Shown: in pieces, positions 1 to 13,237 of the stretch
Layout: each line of letters begins with the position of its first letter
How positions within the stretch are numbered: position 1 is the stretch's first letter
Assembly (NCBI GenBank): GCA_932521025.1
Contig: OW051469.1
Location: 1,438,398-1,502,397 of the forward strand
Length of the DNA: 64,000 nt
Source: Oscheius onirici
Taxonomy: Eukaryota > Nematoda > Chromadorea > Rhabditida > Rhabditidae
Direction: 5' to 3'
Position numbers and translations under genes: made by a program
Notes under the pieces: model-generated
Told to the model about the DNA's origin: nothing
Database searches by the model: none
Seen by the model: the letters and a program-made list of their open reading frames with translations, nothing else

Positions 1-3000
1 GACGGGTTGGTCTCGCCTGCGCGCTTTTCAAACTCTGGACAGCGCGTGACAATAAAACTATTTATAGGAATTTTCGTGGTAGGAATCGATAAAATTCAGT
101 CGACTGGACTTTAAAGGATTTTTAGATCAAGGATTAGTGACGGAGCTCTTTTCTCTGAATTATTCAAATAGCAGGCTGATGGCTCGAGAAAAAAACGGGC
201 AACTTTGGCAAGCTCTGAAGGTCGACACGTTCCCGATAAGAGTGACGCCAAACTGTCGGTAAAACGTTAGGAAAAATTGTGGAAGAAATTGATCAGACAG
301 CAAATTTTGAGAGAAAACTGTACTGGGAAAGGAAAGTACGTTGTAAAACGGAGAGAATCCAAAAAAATTCTCTGGTTTTTATAACACAGAAGCAGTCTAC
401 TCTCTTGAACTTTGTAGCAAAGAACGGAATGATAATTCTTCCAGCCATCTGTTCCTTGCTCCCCTTGAACTCTAGAATGTTTACAGTAGGAAACAATCAA
501 AACTCTGACTTTAGGTAATATCAAAAACAATCCCACTCTATACTTAGCAGGATAACGGACGGCATTCACAACGTTACTCATTCAGGCATGGGAAGGCTCG
601 ACGAAGAGAAGAAGCCCTTTCGGCAGAGGATAGGATGACAAATGAGCGGACAAAGTGTACATTGGGATGGAACAGTTTAGTCGGGCTAAATTTAGAGAAT
701 GGGTATCTGATTGATATGTGTCTGTTTTTGACTGTCCTTTTGTAAACGGCCATGAGAATCGTCGTAGCAAGTCAAAAATTATCAGGAAATAAGTTTTTTT
801 TTGAATTTTCTACTGTTTAATATATTGCTCTCCTCGACTACAGATCTTTTCAAAAATTTCCCACAACCTCTGCATTCACAGGGTCAAAGTTTTAGCCCAA
901 GATCTTTGAACTTGTAAAAAGTTAAATATTAGATTTTTCTATGGGTCCCATGGCCTAGTGGATCGAGGGTCCTGAACTCGATTACGATTTTGATTTTCGT
1001 TCTTGTTGCTTTAAAACTGGTGGAGGGTAATATTGGAAAAAAAACAGTAAAAAACGTCAACATCATTGTTTTCGAGTACCATGAGGGATCTCTTATTTCA
1101 GAGAGTCAGAGAGACTGGTTAAAGATAGATATTTTCCACATATTTCAATGTCATTTTGGATTTAGAGCTCGCTCAGAGATTAAAATTGTTATTTTGGAGA
1201 AACACTGCTTATGTATCGGAAGGAGACTGCAATCCTAATTAGGAGGAACTTCCTGCCAGCAACGTGTTAATGTTTCCCGGCAACCGCCAGACGAGGGAGC
1301 GAGATCATAAGCATGTGTTATATTGAATTGACGGATCAAGAGAAAAGAGGATGAACAGTCTAAAAATCATATTAAACTATTCAAAATCAAAAAAAAAAGA
1401 TGGTCGTTTAACCCAAGTGATCAATGTTCATGATCAATGTTCATTATGTAAACAGGATAAGTCCGAACGGAAGAGGATGTTCCCTCTGACAGGAAGATAT
1501 TTTTAAAAACAACACACCTACTCGTTATTTTTTGCATAAATCTTTTGGATCCTGCTCAAAACGCGTCGCCCAACACTGTTGTGTACTCTTTTTAAAATAA
1601 TCAAGAGTTCACACTTTTTCTGGACCCTCTGTCTGACAATACTGTAAAAGAGAAGCCAAATGAAAGAAACGTTAGTCTGCATGGGCTTGCTCAAAGGTTT
1701 GCCTAACTGCTCGCTCAAATGACGAAAGACAAACAGAGCGAGAGAGAAAGAACAGTTTCAGAGGACCAGAGGAGACTCGCGGACATCGCGACCGAAGATT
1801 ATTGTTTCCCGAGAGTCAAGGACAGTCTAGACAAGGAAAATGAGGTAAATCAATTTCAGGAACATGATTTGTGGGAACTGGGATTAGAGGCCAGAGAGGC
1901 ACGAGTGAAATCAAACACTGGTGACGCTGGGAAGGAAGAGAGCACGGCCTCTGGACTAGCAAGAACATACCGAGACACGGGCGTGTTTATTTCAATTAGA
2001 AGCGGAGGGCAAGGAACACATCGCGAGCAAAAACGTACAAGGGGGAGGACTTTGAGCTCAGGTTTTTTTTAAATTCCGCGTCCAGACGGATCAGAGATCG
2101 AGTTTTTAGGTAATACTCGAGCAGGCAACCTCCTCAGTTCAAATTTTTCCCCCCTGGTGTTCATTTTTGATGTTTTTACCCATTTTTTCCACCAAATTTT
2201 ACAGTTTTCGAATACGTTTATGGAATCCTAAAACAACAGGGGGTTGACGCGCCAATAATTTGAAATGAGGGGGTTGCCAGCTCGAATATTTCCAGTTTTT
2301 ATCCCAGAGAAGGACAGAGACATGAAGAGACAGAGAGACAATAAAAAATGGAAACTCTATAGCCAATAATGACTCCGTTGTAGTCTATGAATAGAGTCAT
2401 TTCCGACTGAACCAGATGACCATGAATGAAAAAAAGGAAAGAGAAGTCGCCGCTTTGAGTAGCGATCGATGAAAGTACAAATAGTGTGTTCAGTCACAAA
2501 GGCTGGGGCACGGGGGCCATGGGGGAAACCGGTGCGAGCGTGATGCCAGCGTGGCCTCCCCCAGCCGTGCAGTCTCATCATTGTGTCCTTTGCTCTCTCG
2601 CAGCCTATTGAAGCCAATTCGGAGGGGGAAGAAAGGAAGACAATATAGCGAATGGTGAAGGGCGATTCGTGCAAACGAGAGCGAACATTTTGACCTCGAT
2701 GGTTTGTAGACACAGAAACAAAATGGCACAATGACGAGGGGCCGCCGAGTTGGAAAGTTTATTAGAATAACTCGTGACGATAATGTAGTTCATTTGATGT
2801 GTTGGTCTGCTGATTAGATAAACGGACTGGCCGACTGGCTCTGAACGAAGGCTGAGCAATGATAAGGGTCAGTCTGATCTTGTGGTTAAAAGTCAATTTT
2901 GAGGACAAGTAATTTTTTTTTTGAAGATAGTGAGTAAACTTTTAAAATGTCAGTCAAACTTACTGACATATCGGGCAAAATGTGAGTATCTTGATAACTG

Positions 3001-3278
3001 GCCGTGGTAATCCAGAGTAATCTGTAGGTATTTAAAATTTTTGCTCGTCACATTCGAAGAGAGTACAGATGCAAATTGTTCAAGCACAACGGGATTAGTC
3101 AGCTTGGATACGGGAGAAAATGAGACTGGGAAAATCTAAAAATACTCGTGGTCAAGGGAAAGTCGACTGTCTCTCTGTCTCTCTATGAAAAATATAAGGA
3201 GAGGAAGACAGGCTCAGAAAACAAGAGTATTGAACTATACTGCTTTCGTCAAAGAGGTTCTGGTTTGACTTATTGTCA
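1..3278. other. Non-genic stretch
   Basis: No ORF here has splice signals, domain similarity or a convincing composition. A segment near 941-985 resembles the 5' half of a tRNA (box-A-like TGGCCTAGTGGA) but no 3' half follows. The rest is A/T-rich unique-looking DNA. Confidence 0.5.
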
Positions 3279-3286
3279 GTTCAGGA

Positions 3287-3772
3287 CAGAGTTGGGCGAG
3301 CAGCTGATTTTTGGACGAGCACGAGCGAGCAGATGTTTGTTGCTCGCCTGCAAGCCGAGCACGAGCGCTCGCAACTTTCAGTTCGGCGAGTGAACTGCTC
3401 GCGAGCAACGAGCAGCGAGCACGAGCAAAAATACAAATTATTTTCGTAAAATTTGCAGTGTCGCTGGTTTTCGCTTGCGTGACGATTAAAGTTGATAAAG
3501 ACCAAAGAGAAATTAGTTATTGAAGAGAAATAAAGTTTGGTTTCCATCAGAAAAAAATAATTTTCGGGACTCAAAAAATAGTAATACAAAAAAAAGAGAA
3601 CGATATGCTCGTACTCGCTCGCTTTTTTAGCCCTGCTTGTCCACGAGCACGAGCATTTTGCGATTCTTTGCTCGTCTACGAGCCGAGTACGAGGGCTTGT
3701 AAGTTCGGTTACTCGCCTGACGAGTGAGTTGCTCGTGCTCCTGCTCGCGCCAAACGAGCTTGCCCAACCCTG
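3287..3772. mobile_element. hAT-like non-autonomous element, GCTCG-rich
   Basis: The ends are imperfect inverted repeats: CAGAGTTGGGCGAGC on the left and GCTTGCCCAACCCTG on the right, which reads CAGGGTTGGGCAAGC in reverse. The flanks are a near-perfect 8-bp duplication, GTTCAGGA at 3279-3286 and GTTCAGGG at 3773-3780. Eight-base duplications and CAGGG-type ends are typical of hAT transposons. The subterminal regions are crowded with CGAGCACGAGC / GCTCGTGCTCG motifs on both sides of an A/T-rich centre of about 200 bp. No transposase is encoded, so this is a MITE-like derivative. Confidence 0.7.
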
Positions 3773-3780
3773 GTTCAGGG

Positions 3781-4911
3781 CTCTTTTTGGATCAGTCAGA
3801 CTGGTTGGCTTAAATTAAGGTAAATTAAGGTCTCTCTCAGTATCTCTTCCCCTGAACGTTTCCAGCCCAATTTCTTCAAGATAATTCAGTTCCCTCACTG
3901 GGAGAGAGTATCACTTTACGCGATCTACTTGACCATCTTATCTCTGGCCCCGAGGTGTCTTCGCCCGTTGGCAGGTCCCAATTAGGCCTGATGGATGGTG
4001 GTAGGAGGAGAAGAAGAAGAAGGTAGGCTGGAGATTGCCAGCGGCCGGTCTCGGGATTCGCAACCCGTTTTTGTGCGGTCTGACCCATGTGGCGGCCTTT
4101 GTCTAACCCAATCAGAGCGCTATCAACACATCCCGCATTCTCCGAGATCCTTCTGGTCATTTGCCATTTGTATATCCGGCGTGTGTCAAACACCTGTTAG
4201 ACGGGAGAGTGTTCGCAATGAGGCGAGCAGAAGCGAGAAGAAAAAGGACATTTTTACGTCTCTCGCCCACTTTTTCCAGGAAGGGCTGCTTTTCTCCTGC
4301 CTCATAACGACCAAATTCAATTGCAGGCTCATGTCCGTGCCTTATTCCTTTGGAACTTTCAGTCATTTTTCAAAGAAACGAAGATTTTCGTCGTTTCTTT
4401 GTTCAGTATGGTAGGGTCAATGGCCTAATACCACAAATGTCTCAGACTGGACCAGTCTTCTTGACCCAAAAAAACTATTATATAGGTTAGTCTGTCTGTC
4501 AAATATGACTTTTATGAGCTTTTCCTTTCTCTCCCATAATTTTACTTCTTTTCCATGTCTTTCATTCCCCATGATTCACTTCTCTTCCTATTTAACCACC
4601 TGCCTTATTGTTCTTCCCGCCAGCCAGCATCTGCTTTCCGAAAAAGCGACTGTTCTTCTGCCTTCCGGTGAAGTGTGTCCTTCTTGTCACCTCCAATTAA
4701 GCGTCCTTTAACTGCCTGTCCGGTGGCAGTTTTCAGCCTGTGAGCGGATTGTAGCCTCGCCATTGTACAGCACACTCTCTTTTTCTGCCACCGCTCTCGG
4801 GCCCCCGCTCTCGCTAATGTACTTTTTGTCATGCAATACGTTCACACTTTCACACATGATATGGGTTCCTGATTCGGGTGCTTTTTGTTCCAATTCTACT
4901 AGAGAAAAAGT
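3781..4911. other. Non-genic stretch
   Basis: No supported gene. ORFs of 60-140 codons occur on both strands but overlap each other and lack splice sites or recognisable domains. Confidence 0.45.
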
Positions 4912-5294
4912 GGTATAGTTCAGTAGGCAGCACCGTTCGTTCAAATATTTTTGCGCGAACTCCCCAAACAGCAAGAACTTGCCTTTTTCACCATTTTCCA
5001 TCCATTATTGAGCTTACTAAGTGTGTTTATCTTCTCCGTGTAAAACAACCTCCTGGACGTGTATTTCAGCCAAAAAATGCCAGATTTTAACGAGATTTCC
5101 CAACACGAGGTTTTCTTGAAGACCTCGTTTCTTTCAATTTCAAATTCCAGGGGATTGTTTTACACGGAGAATTTGATAAACACACTTAGTAAGCTCAATA
5201 ATGGCTGGAAAATAGTGAAAAACGCAAGATCTTGCTGTTTGGGGAGTTCGCGCCAAAATATTTGAACGAACGGTGCTGCCTGCCGAACTATTAC
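4912..5294. mobile_element. Foldback element (long inverted repeat)
   Basis: The left arm (about 4912-5060) and right arm (about 5150-5294) are reverse complements over more than 100 bases with scattered mismatches. Both contain the GGCAGCACCGTTCGTTCAAA motif in opposite orientation, and AAACACACTTAGTAAGCTCA in the inner half. The loop contains CCTCCTGGACGT, a motif also seen in the inverted repeat at 51.3 kb and near 48.83 kb, so the three are probably related. No coding potential. Confidence 0.7.
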
Positions 5295-6424
5295 CGAAAA
5301 AAGTACTCTCTTTTTACTGTCACTTTAGTCTTTAAGACAGAGAGTCAGAGAATCACATAACTTGTCCAGACACGCAAGATCCGTCTGCTTTGAACCTGAC
5401 TCACTCGAATCCCCTCTTTCCAAAGCAAAGGTGTTTGTTGACTGTTCTTCCCCCTTATCATCCTGCCCAGAGACATCCTCGAGGTCAGCGGCGGTTCATC
5501 TCAACTACTAATAAGCGTGTTCTAAAGACACTTCGACTTTACTTGACCCTGGCACTTTTTCAGCCGTTTTTCATGACCCTGATAGCGTCTTTCTGATTGA
5601 CATTGTCTGACTCAGTCCCTAAGTCGAGGGCCGCTCCCACGAATGAAAACATCGTCCGGTCTCCTCCCGAATAGTTTATGCCCTCTCATAGACCCGTGGC
5701 CTCTTTCTTCGAATTCATTAACACTTTCACTTTTAGCTTTCTCTGTGCTTCTATCCATATGCCTCTCTATCTCTCAGTTTTTCTGTCTCTCTGGAAAAGA
5801 GCCAGATGTTTGATGCCGTACAGTCCTCCCATGACGACTCGAGTTGTTCACGCCCCGTACCGCGGCTGTCAATACCTCTGAGAATGTTCTCCTCTTAACA
5901 TTTTTCTATTTTTATCCCTCAAAAAACCAACCGGTATCTCATCGATTGCTGCCAGAGGGCACACTTTTTTAAGGGGGATATTTGCACTCCATAACACGCA
6001 TTGCTCGGCGAACCCCATTAATGGCTTTCTGTTTTCGTAGCGGTTTTTACCGCAGTCTCCGGACTGATTGTTAAAACACTGGCATTGGTCACTTATTTTG
6101 TGGGCCGCCGACACGGACAGCTGTTCTTCTTCCAGCCCTTTGGCACTCTTCCTCGGCGCGGCCATCACTCATTCTGTTCGTGATCAACATGACTAGTTTA
6201 TGTGTTGTGAGGCTACTTTCACTTTACTGAGGAAGTGTCTCCTATTCAGAATGTTCATCTAGGCGTGAGGAAGGTAGCGAAAGGCTTGAGGAAGCTGCCT
6301 CTCTTTTCTGAGTGTAACAATTTACTAAAATTTATATCTTCCACTATTTCCCGCTTGTTTTTTATTCGAAATACTAGTATTTTGAAATTTATTCTCAAAC
6401 TTTCCTTTTTTTTAAAAGCATGTA
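5295..6424. other. Non-genic stretch
   Basis: No supported gene. A minus-strand ORF at 5869-6168 starts with a plausible ATG context but has no introns, domain or family I recognise and is left uncalled. Confidence 0.4.
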
Positions 6425-6551
6425 CCATAAAAGCTCTAATAGATTACGTAAGATGCGCAACAAAAAAAATGACGTCTTGACCCTCAAACACCGTGAATAC
6501 GTAAGTGCGTATCTTGCGTAAGGGGGTGGGCTTCTATTAGAGCTTTTACGG
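6425..6551. mobile_element. TA-type MITE of the CCGTA family, divergent short copy
   Basis: Ends are CCATAAAAGCTCTAATAGA and the matching TCTATTAGAGCTTTTACGG, the same terminal sequence as the longer copies at 27.9, 41.8 and 43.1 kb. Only the left flank keeps the TA duplication. The interior differs but keeps palindromic ACGTAAG/CTTACGT-like motifs. Length is 127 bp. Confidence 0.6.
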
Positions 6552-7778
6552 TTCTTCCCTTGGTTCTGCGTACTTTCAGTGACGCGAATTTGCGTACACA
6601 TAGAAACATACGCAATTTCTCGTAAATGGAGGCATCTGAAAATCCAAGGTTCTCCCCAAAAAATATGAGATTCCAGGTAGCTGCTAACCTCATAACGGAA
6701 GTGTATCCATGTGTCACAGTTCCTGTCCCAGCTCTGGTATATCTGTCGCATTACGTCTTCGAGTCAATAGCGGGCTCTTTTTGAATCGAATCCACGTACA
6801 AACATGCGCCGGGTCTTGCGCAACCTGGACCATTCATCCGAGGTGTTACTGACGAGAAGAGAGAGAGTCTTATCAATCAAGACCATGCATCTGGCGCTTC
6901 TTCTTCTTTTGTAGCCAGCTGACAGACACCTGTCCTCGCCGAACAGAGCCCCTCACTAATTTCGAATACTGTTTGTTCTCCTCTCTCCCCTTTTACTGCC
7001 TCTTATCAATCTTCCCCTCATTCTGGCTCATAAATCGTAATTGGTGTTTCCGTTGCCCACTGGCCTTCTTCCGGCCTTCTTACCCTCATAAGTCGAGCCA
7101 ATTGTATGGGACTCGGCCATTGGGAACAGATTTGAGACTCATTTCTGGAGGGGGCAAGAAGCAAAATATTATGATCGTATCTCTTGATGGCAGACTGGCA
7201 CGCCCCAGCAGACAGTGGTATTTAAGATTTGACTCATCCGGCTCTCAGACTCGTTTTTGAGGATTTTCTTAGCTTGAAACTCTTTTCCTGGTTTTGATAT
7301 TGGAATGATACGTTTAACTCTCTTCTCTAATATTCTCATCCGAAAGTGCAGGTCACCTTGGTAACAGAAATTTGTCTCACACTCTTCCTTTGATCTCTTG
7401 AATCTTCTACTTGTACTCAGAACTTTCACTCCATTACACCCGGCCTCTATCAACAAAATCTTGTAACTTATTTGGATTTTAAAATCTTAAGATTTAAAAA
7501 TTAAAATCAGCCTATATTCAAGAAAATTATAGTTTTTTCTTTTTTTTAGAAGCTGGAAGATCACATTTTCAGTCCCTAGGCTGTGAGGTTCCTCGTTTTA
7601 ATAAACGGATACTTGTTTTGGAATGGCTGTAACGAAAAAAAAACTTTTCTTTTTTTAAAACATTAAAGCTTTGTAAAATCTGAAAGTCCCATTACATCTC
7701 CCTCTCCGCCGAAAGTCTTTGATCTCTCCAAACTTTTCAAATGTTTTTTCTGGGTTTGAAAAGTTTTGTCAACTTCAG
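6552..7778. other. Non-genic stretch upstream of the PTB-SH2 gene
   Basis: No coding exon could be supported. The last bases before 7779 are an acceptor-like pyrimidine tract ending in TTCAG directly in front of the ATG of the next gene. Confidence 0.45.
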
Positions 7779-10700
7779 ATGTACTCCAAGATTATCTCAA
7801 GCCTACTCGGCAAGTCGCATCACCAGAAAAAGGAAAAGGACAAGTTGGCACAAGATCAAAAGGTGGGAACGTGGCTGGCGGTCATAATTCCTAGCGCCCA
7901 TTTGGCTGTAAATTCCCTTGAATGAGGGCTCTGTAGTGGTCCAATTTTTGCACCTCCTTTGCGGAGCATATTTTTCTTCAAAATAGGTAGCTTTTTAGTG
8001 CCGAGGTGGCAACACGAGTGGCCACGCCTCGTTTGCCTCTTCCGACTCCGCCCCCTGTGAGCACTGTGGCAGGACAGCACTGTCTCACAGTTCTGACTCT
8101 TCCACCAATACGGAAATTATGGGACACAAGGACTTTGTCATGCGATGGAACGTTAAGGTGAGTTTTTGCTTCTTTTTATAAAATTTCTGATCAGACTCTC
8201 ACAATAACATTGGTATGCCAGTCCTTTCCAAAACGTTGTTCCATTCTTCACCTGAGCCATATTTTTTTGCTTAGGAGCAGTTCGAAAACAGATGATTTGG
8301 GTCTAGTGTTACTAGTAGTTTCCGTCTATTACAAGCCTATCAAGGGGATTTTGTGCAGAACATTCTGGCTTTACGTTTTACCACTTTCCCCAACGTACTT
8401 GAGGTAAAAAATTAAGGATATTTTTGACACACTTCTTTACGAAATTTTGTCTAACTGGAAGTACGCGGGATCTAGGTTTGTCGCATCCTATATGTCTGCT
8501 GCTTTTTTATATTTTAATCTTTTCTGAACGTTAAGGACAGCACTGTTTTCTCATACCACCTCATTTTCATTCTTTGTTCCGCCATTGTAGACACCTTTTT
8601 AGTTAATTTAGCAGTAGTCGGTGATCTTTGAGAACGATTAAAAATATTTTAAGTTTGTAACCTAATAATGAGTTGACTTTGTAATGGCCTGAAAGCATGG
8701 TCGCTGTTACCGTACTCTCTTGTTCCCAATTACTGTCTCTCTTGCGTAACCCGACCAGTTCTCCCAAGGGAAGGCTCAGAGGTGCGATTGACCCAATGAG
8801 TAACCTGATCCATCCTGCCATTGGCGCTTCCCCGTCGTCTTCTCGGCTCTTTTTGTGCTACAGTATCAATATGTGCAGCTGTTCAATGAAACCTGAGCCC
8901 CGATTTGAACGCTAGCTGGTAATAGGGGGTAAAAGGCGAAACCACCTGGTGTCATCCGGAGGGGCTGATATCATCTCTAACCCGCAACAGCTGGTCATCG
9001 TAGGAATACTTTTACGGCTGTGGCGGAACGGTTTTTGAAGAGACGATGGTCTCCTTGACTCTTTGTTTATTGCTCGAACAAGCACTAGGCAGTGGGCAAG
9101 TGCCATTCACGGGCCAAGACAAACAAGAGGGACAGGGTACAAGTGTTTTTTTTTGAGGTTACAGAAAGATCCGGTTACAAATCTACTACTTTTCAGTACC
9201 TTGGCTCATTCCCCATCTCCAACACGGCTCCGGATCATGTAGCTTCTCGTCTGGACAAGTTTCGAAGCTGTCAAGCTACTCCAGCTGTCGTCGCCGTCTC
9301 CATGCTGGGTGTCCGGGTTCATGCGGACGATGTAAGTAGAAAACAAACAGCGGCGTGCTTAAATAATTAACGAGCCGTCAAAGAGACCGGTACGTATTGT
9401 TGCGCCGCTAATTGGCGAGGAACAGGCTGCTCGTTTGCTACATAACATGGGATATAGCTGCTGCCAAATTTTTACCTTGTGTTGTCGTCACGCAAAGTTA
9501 CGTAAGAAAAGTACAGTAGAATTTCGAATAAAATAGTGTACGCAAATTCTCGTCAATTAAAAATACGCAAGGTGAAGATTTGGCACCCGCTATAAAGCGA
9601 GTTTCCTTGAGTTTGAATCATTCTGTCAATCTGACATTTGAATAGTCTCTTGACACCTTCTTTCAAAGCCTTGACCTTCTCTCAAATGACCGATGTTGCG
9701 CAAAGGATTCGCGTGATCCTCTCAATATCCGCTTCATGTCAGACATGACATCTCAAGGTCTCATTTCAGGAGCTCCTTCTACAGCATTCTCTCCGTCGCG
9801 TCATCAGCGTCGTCGGTCGACCGGCTCTTCGAGAAGTAGCCTACATTGCCATGGAGCCGGCTGGTCAGACGTACCGTCGCCTTTGTCACGTCTTCAGAAC
9901 ACAAGAACAACACAACGTAAGTCGGCGGTTCCCAGATGACTCAAAGCGGGTGGCACTGGCGCCAGTGTTCCGTCTAATTAGTCGGACAGTTAGTCAGACC
10001 CAACAGTTGTTGGCAAAAGGACGAAAATCTGTTGCACTTTCTAAGGGAAATTTAGCCTTGAGTTGAGAGAACAAAGACTTGATGCCGTTTGGCGCCGCGG
10101 TCAGCGAGATAGCCATCTTCAAAATTGACCTCTTTGGATTGCTGCCAGTCGATCCGGCTGATAAGCTGGCCACAATCCAATTTTACTGCTCTCAGAATTA
10201 GTCAGTTGATTTATTGCCTTTTTAGTGAGACCATATGCCGTCCAAATGGTCTGACAGCAGATTAATTACAGGGAGAGAGACAGAGGAACAAAACAAGAGT
10301 TTTTCGCAACATTCCTCGCTCACTTTTTCTCCTCTTACTTTACGTGATTTATGCAGGTGGAAGAGATAGAGGCCGTGCTGGGCAGCGCCTTCCAAGCAGC
10401 ACTGGCGCGAAGTCGTCTCGGACAAGTCAATCCTCAAGCTACCAGCACACCAATCCAACAGGTAATCCCCTTTTCTATTCAAAATAAAGTTTATGGCTCC
10501 GTACTCATAATAGCTTAAGAGAGTTGCCGCCCTCGTACGGTTTACGATTAGCCACCCAGAGCGAATTTTATGGTCGGTGGTGGCCTTCTGTTGTTCTGCC
10601 GTCGGCAGAAGGAGAGCAAAAAATACACAGAGACAAGGACATTACATGGCAGTTTTGACAGATGGCCGTGTCCAGGGCCACACTTTTGATTTTGCGCTCT

Positions 10701-13237
10701 ACTATTTACTCTTCTCATTAGTCAAAAGTGATACTTCAAACCTCCCCATGGGACTATATGGGGCCGTGGATCACATTGTCAAGCCAGAAGCCACCTTTAG
10801 TTTGAACAGTCAACAGTCACTCACATTTTGACGGAATTTCAATGATTTTAACGCCAATCTCCCCCAATTGGCGCGAAAGGCTCATTTTTGAAACATATTT
10901 TGGCGTGACCTCTAATTTTTTTCGCCTGATCTTCTGTAATTCATCCCATTTCAGATGTCCGAAAAAAGAGCGAGCAGCTCGGCCTTTCTGAGCCGTCTCA
11001 TCGGTCGCAGCGGCAAAGATGGGACCATCGCTGAGGACGAAAAGAGCAGACGAAAACGTCGGCCAGTCTCAGCCGTCTTTTCTGCCTTCCAACGCTTTTC
11101 CTCTTCGGCAACAATCTCGAGTTCTGCTCACAAGAGGGTCAGTTCTTTATTTTCGTTTATTTGGCAGATTAAGCCAAGTGCATTGCGTGTACCGCTCTCC
11201 TACTCGCTAGGTGGTCCATTTGGTTATTTACCAGGAGGAGAGAGAGAGAGAGATACTGTACAGGTCCCAGACGGTTACACAACCGGAGGGTCAATTTGTG
11301 GCTGTGCCGGTTGCGTAAGGCAGGGGATCACTTTTCGCACAGACACAGATCATTAATTCGGTGGCGCAAGAGGAACGGCGCACGGCTGCCAAAAACAGAC
11401 TCATTGTTCGGGAGATGGGTCACAGGGGTCAGAGACAGAGAAAATTTTTCAGGTGACCTCATTCGAGCCTCTGACTACCCACTTTCCTGAGACTCCTTCC
11501 ACCCGGACTGCTTCCTCAGCCTCTCCCGTCCCAGAAGAACCCATCCCCAGCCGTCATAGCAAAATATCCTTCGACCACGCTCCCGCGCCGGTCTTGGTCT
11601 ATGACAAAGAGATTGGAGAGAACATCTATCCGGTAGACGAGGCGCTACGCTCTCAGCTGGACAACGTCAACTACTACGTTAAGCTGCCCAGCAGGTGAGA
11701 GAGATCGTTTTGAATCAAAAAAGAGACACGGTCAATTAGTGCGTGCAGTGCACCGAAGAGTTAATCCTAACATCTGCGCATATATGAGACTTGGTGAGGG
11801 AAAGAGATTATCAGTTGAAGCCTTAGTTATTAAAGGGTTTCTACTTTAAAAAGTGTGTATTAAACTAAAGCTTTTTCTGTCCTACAGACAGCTACTCGAC
11901 AAACTGCATTGGAATCAATACAAAAAAGGAGCCAATCTTTTGAACTATCAGGTGCGGCAATAAGTTCAGATACTTTTGATCGTAACTTTTTCTTTTTTCA
12001 AGCAAATCAAGCGATCTTTTTTTTTTAAATGGTCCAAGTTAGCTCTTTTTAATGGTGTATAAAACTCAAAAACCCTAGTTGAAAAATTTTGAGCACCTTT
12101 TTGAGCAGAACGGTGAAATTTAAAACGATAGTTTTGTCACCGCGGAGGCCAAAGAGCGTATTCAAAAATTCTGTCAGCGTAGTTTTATTGTTCTTAGCAA
12201 ATAAGAACGCCAGCCGCGACCCGATTCCTAAGAATTTTTTCCTCGCTGGGATACAGAGGGTCAAAGTGGCGAAAATGACAAACTTCAGAGGCATGCACAG
12301 CGCTTATCAAATCGAATTAAACAAATCGGCCGATGCACCCTGAAAGAGCTCAATCTGGGCTACAAAATCATATATAGAACAGGAAAGGCCCAGTAGAAAA
12401 TTTTCGAGAAACGTGACTTCCAAAATCAGCGCTCTTAGTCATGATGGGGGTATATAGCCCAAGTTTGAAACTGAGACTATCTCTCACAATAGTCGGCTCT
12501 CTTGAAGACTGTCCAACGTAATCCGCGTTGCTTTATAACTCATCGAGTCGGAATTAATTAGCCTTCGGCTTGCCCGCGTCTGACCGCAGCAGGTGGCTTA
12601 CCAGTAATTAGCATGCCGACAGTCCTGTTCAAATGTTGCCAATTTCAGAGAGCTCCTGGTCCGAAACCTTCTCCAGCACCCGGACGGTGCCTTTGTCGTT
12701 CGACTCTCGGAAACGAGGAAGAACTGTCTCGTGCTCTCCATCAAAGTGCCTCCAGCTCACAATGCCTCATGCATTAGTCATTACGTCATTGTTCGGAATG
12801 AGGCCGGGTACAGGATCAAGGTAAGAGCTCGATTAGCATAAGCAGTCCTTGGACGGGGGATGTTAATTAGGCATAATGTAGGGGGAGCTGACTTTGATGG
12901 GCGGACAATGAGACAAGCGTGTCACTAGCAGAGAAGCTAAGAGACAGAGGGACAGACAATAACTCAAGACTTTCAGGGTTTCCCCAAAGCTTTCCCCAGC
13001 CTCCAAATGCTCATCACTCATCATTCCGTCCTGCAAGAACAACTGCCAGTGACTCTGTCCTTCGTTCAATGGAACAAGGAAGACTGGAAGCCGAAGGAAG
13101 TGAGAGAAAGTTACAGAATCTCTCGACACAGCTACTATGATGAGAATCGTATTCCCGACTGGATCCATCATCAAGTGACTCCGAGAAGAAGACCAATCTC
13201 CGTGGCTAGACACTCGCGGATATTCGAGTTGGAATAG
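7779..13237 (+). CDS. PTB-SH2 adaptor protein (Shc / SH2D5-like)
   Basis: Predicted cytoplasmic phosphotyrosine-signalling adaptor, read as about nine exons: 7779-7862, one ending at 8158 (start near 8060), 9197-9330, 9769-9918, 10357-10460, 10955-~11138, 11452-11694, 11886-11951, ~12653-12821 and 12977-13237. The PTB domain starts with the classic strand FVMRWNVKYLGSFPI and continues through RPALREVAYIAME and CHVFRTQEQ; its C-terminal helix is in the exon at 10357. A Ser/Arg-rich linker follows. The SH2 domain has GAFVVRLSE, matching the FLVRES motif with its phosphate-binding Arg, and ends in SLQMLITHHSV. The PTB-then-SH2 order fits Shc and SH2D5, not tensins. ATG 7779 follows TTCAG directly, consistent with trans-splicing. 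The acceptor near 12646-12653 is ambiguous: three AGs lie close together and only one keeps the phase I assumed. Family assignment is by motif, not alignment. Confidence 0.75.

Noticed and set aside
1719-2072. Plus-strand ORF of 117 codons
   Set aside because: No domain, no splice signals and composition like the surrounding A/G-rich DNA.
5869-6168. 99-codon minus-strand ORF with a fair ATG
   Set aside because: No recognisable family, no introns and no neighbouring exons; too weak to call.
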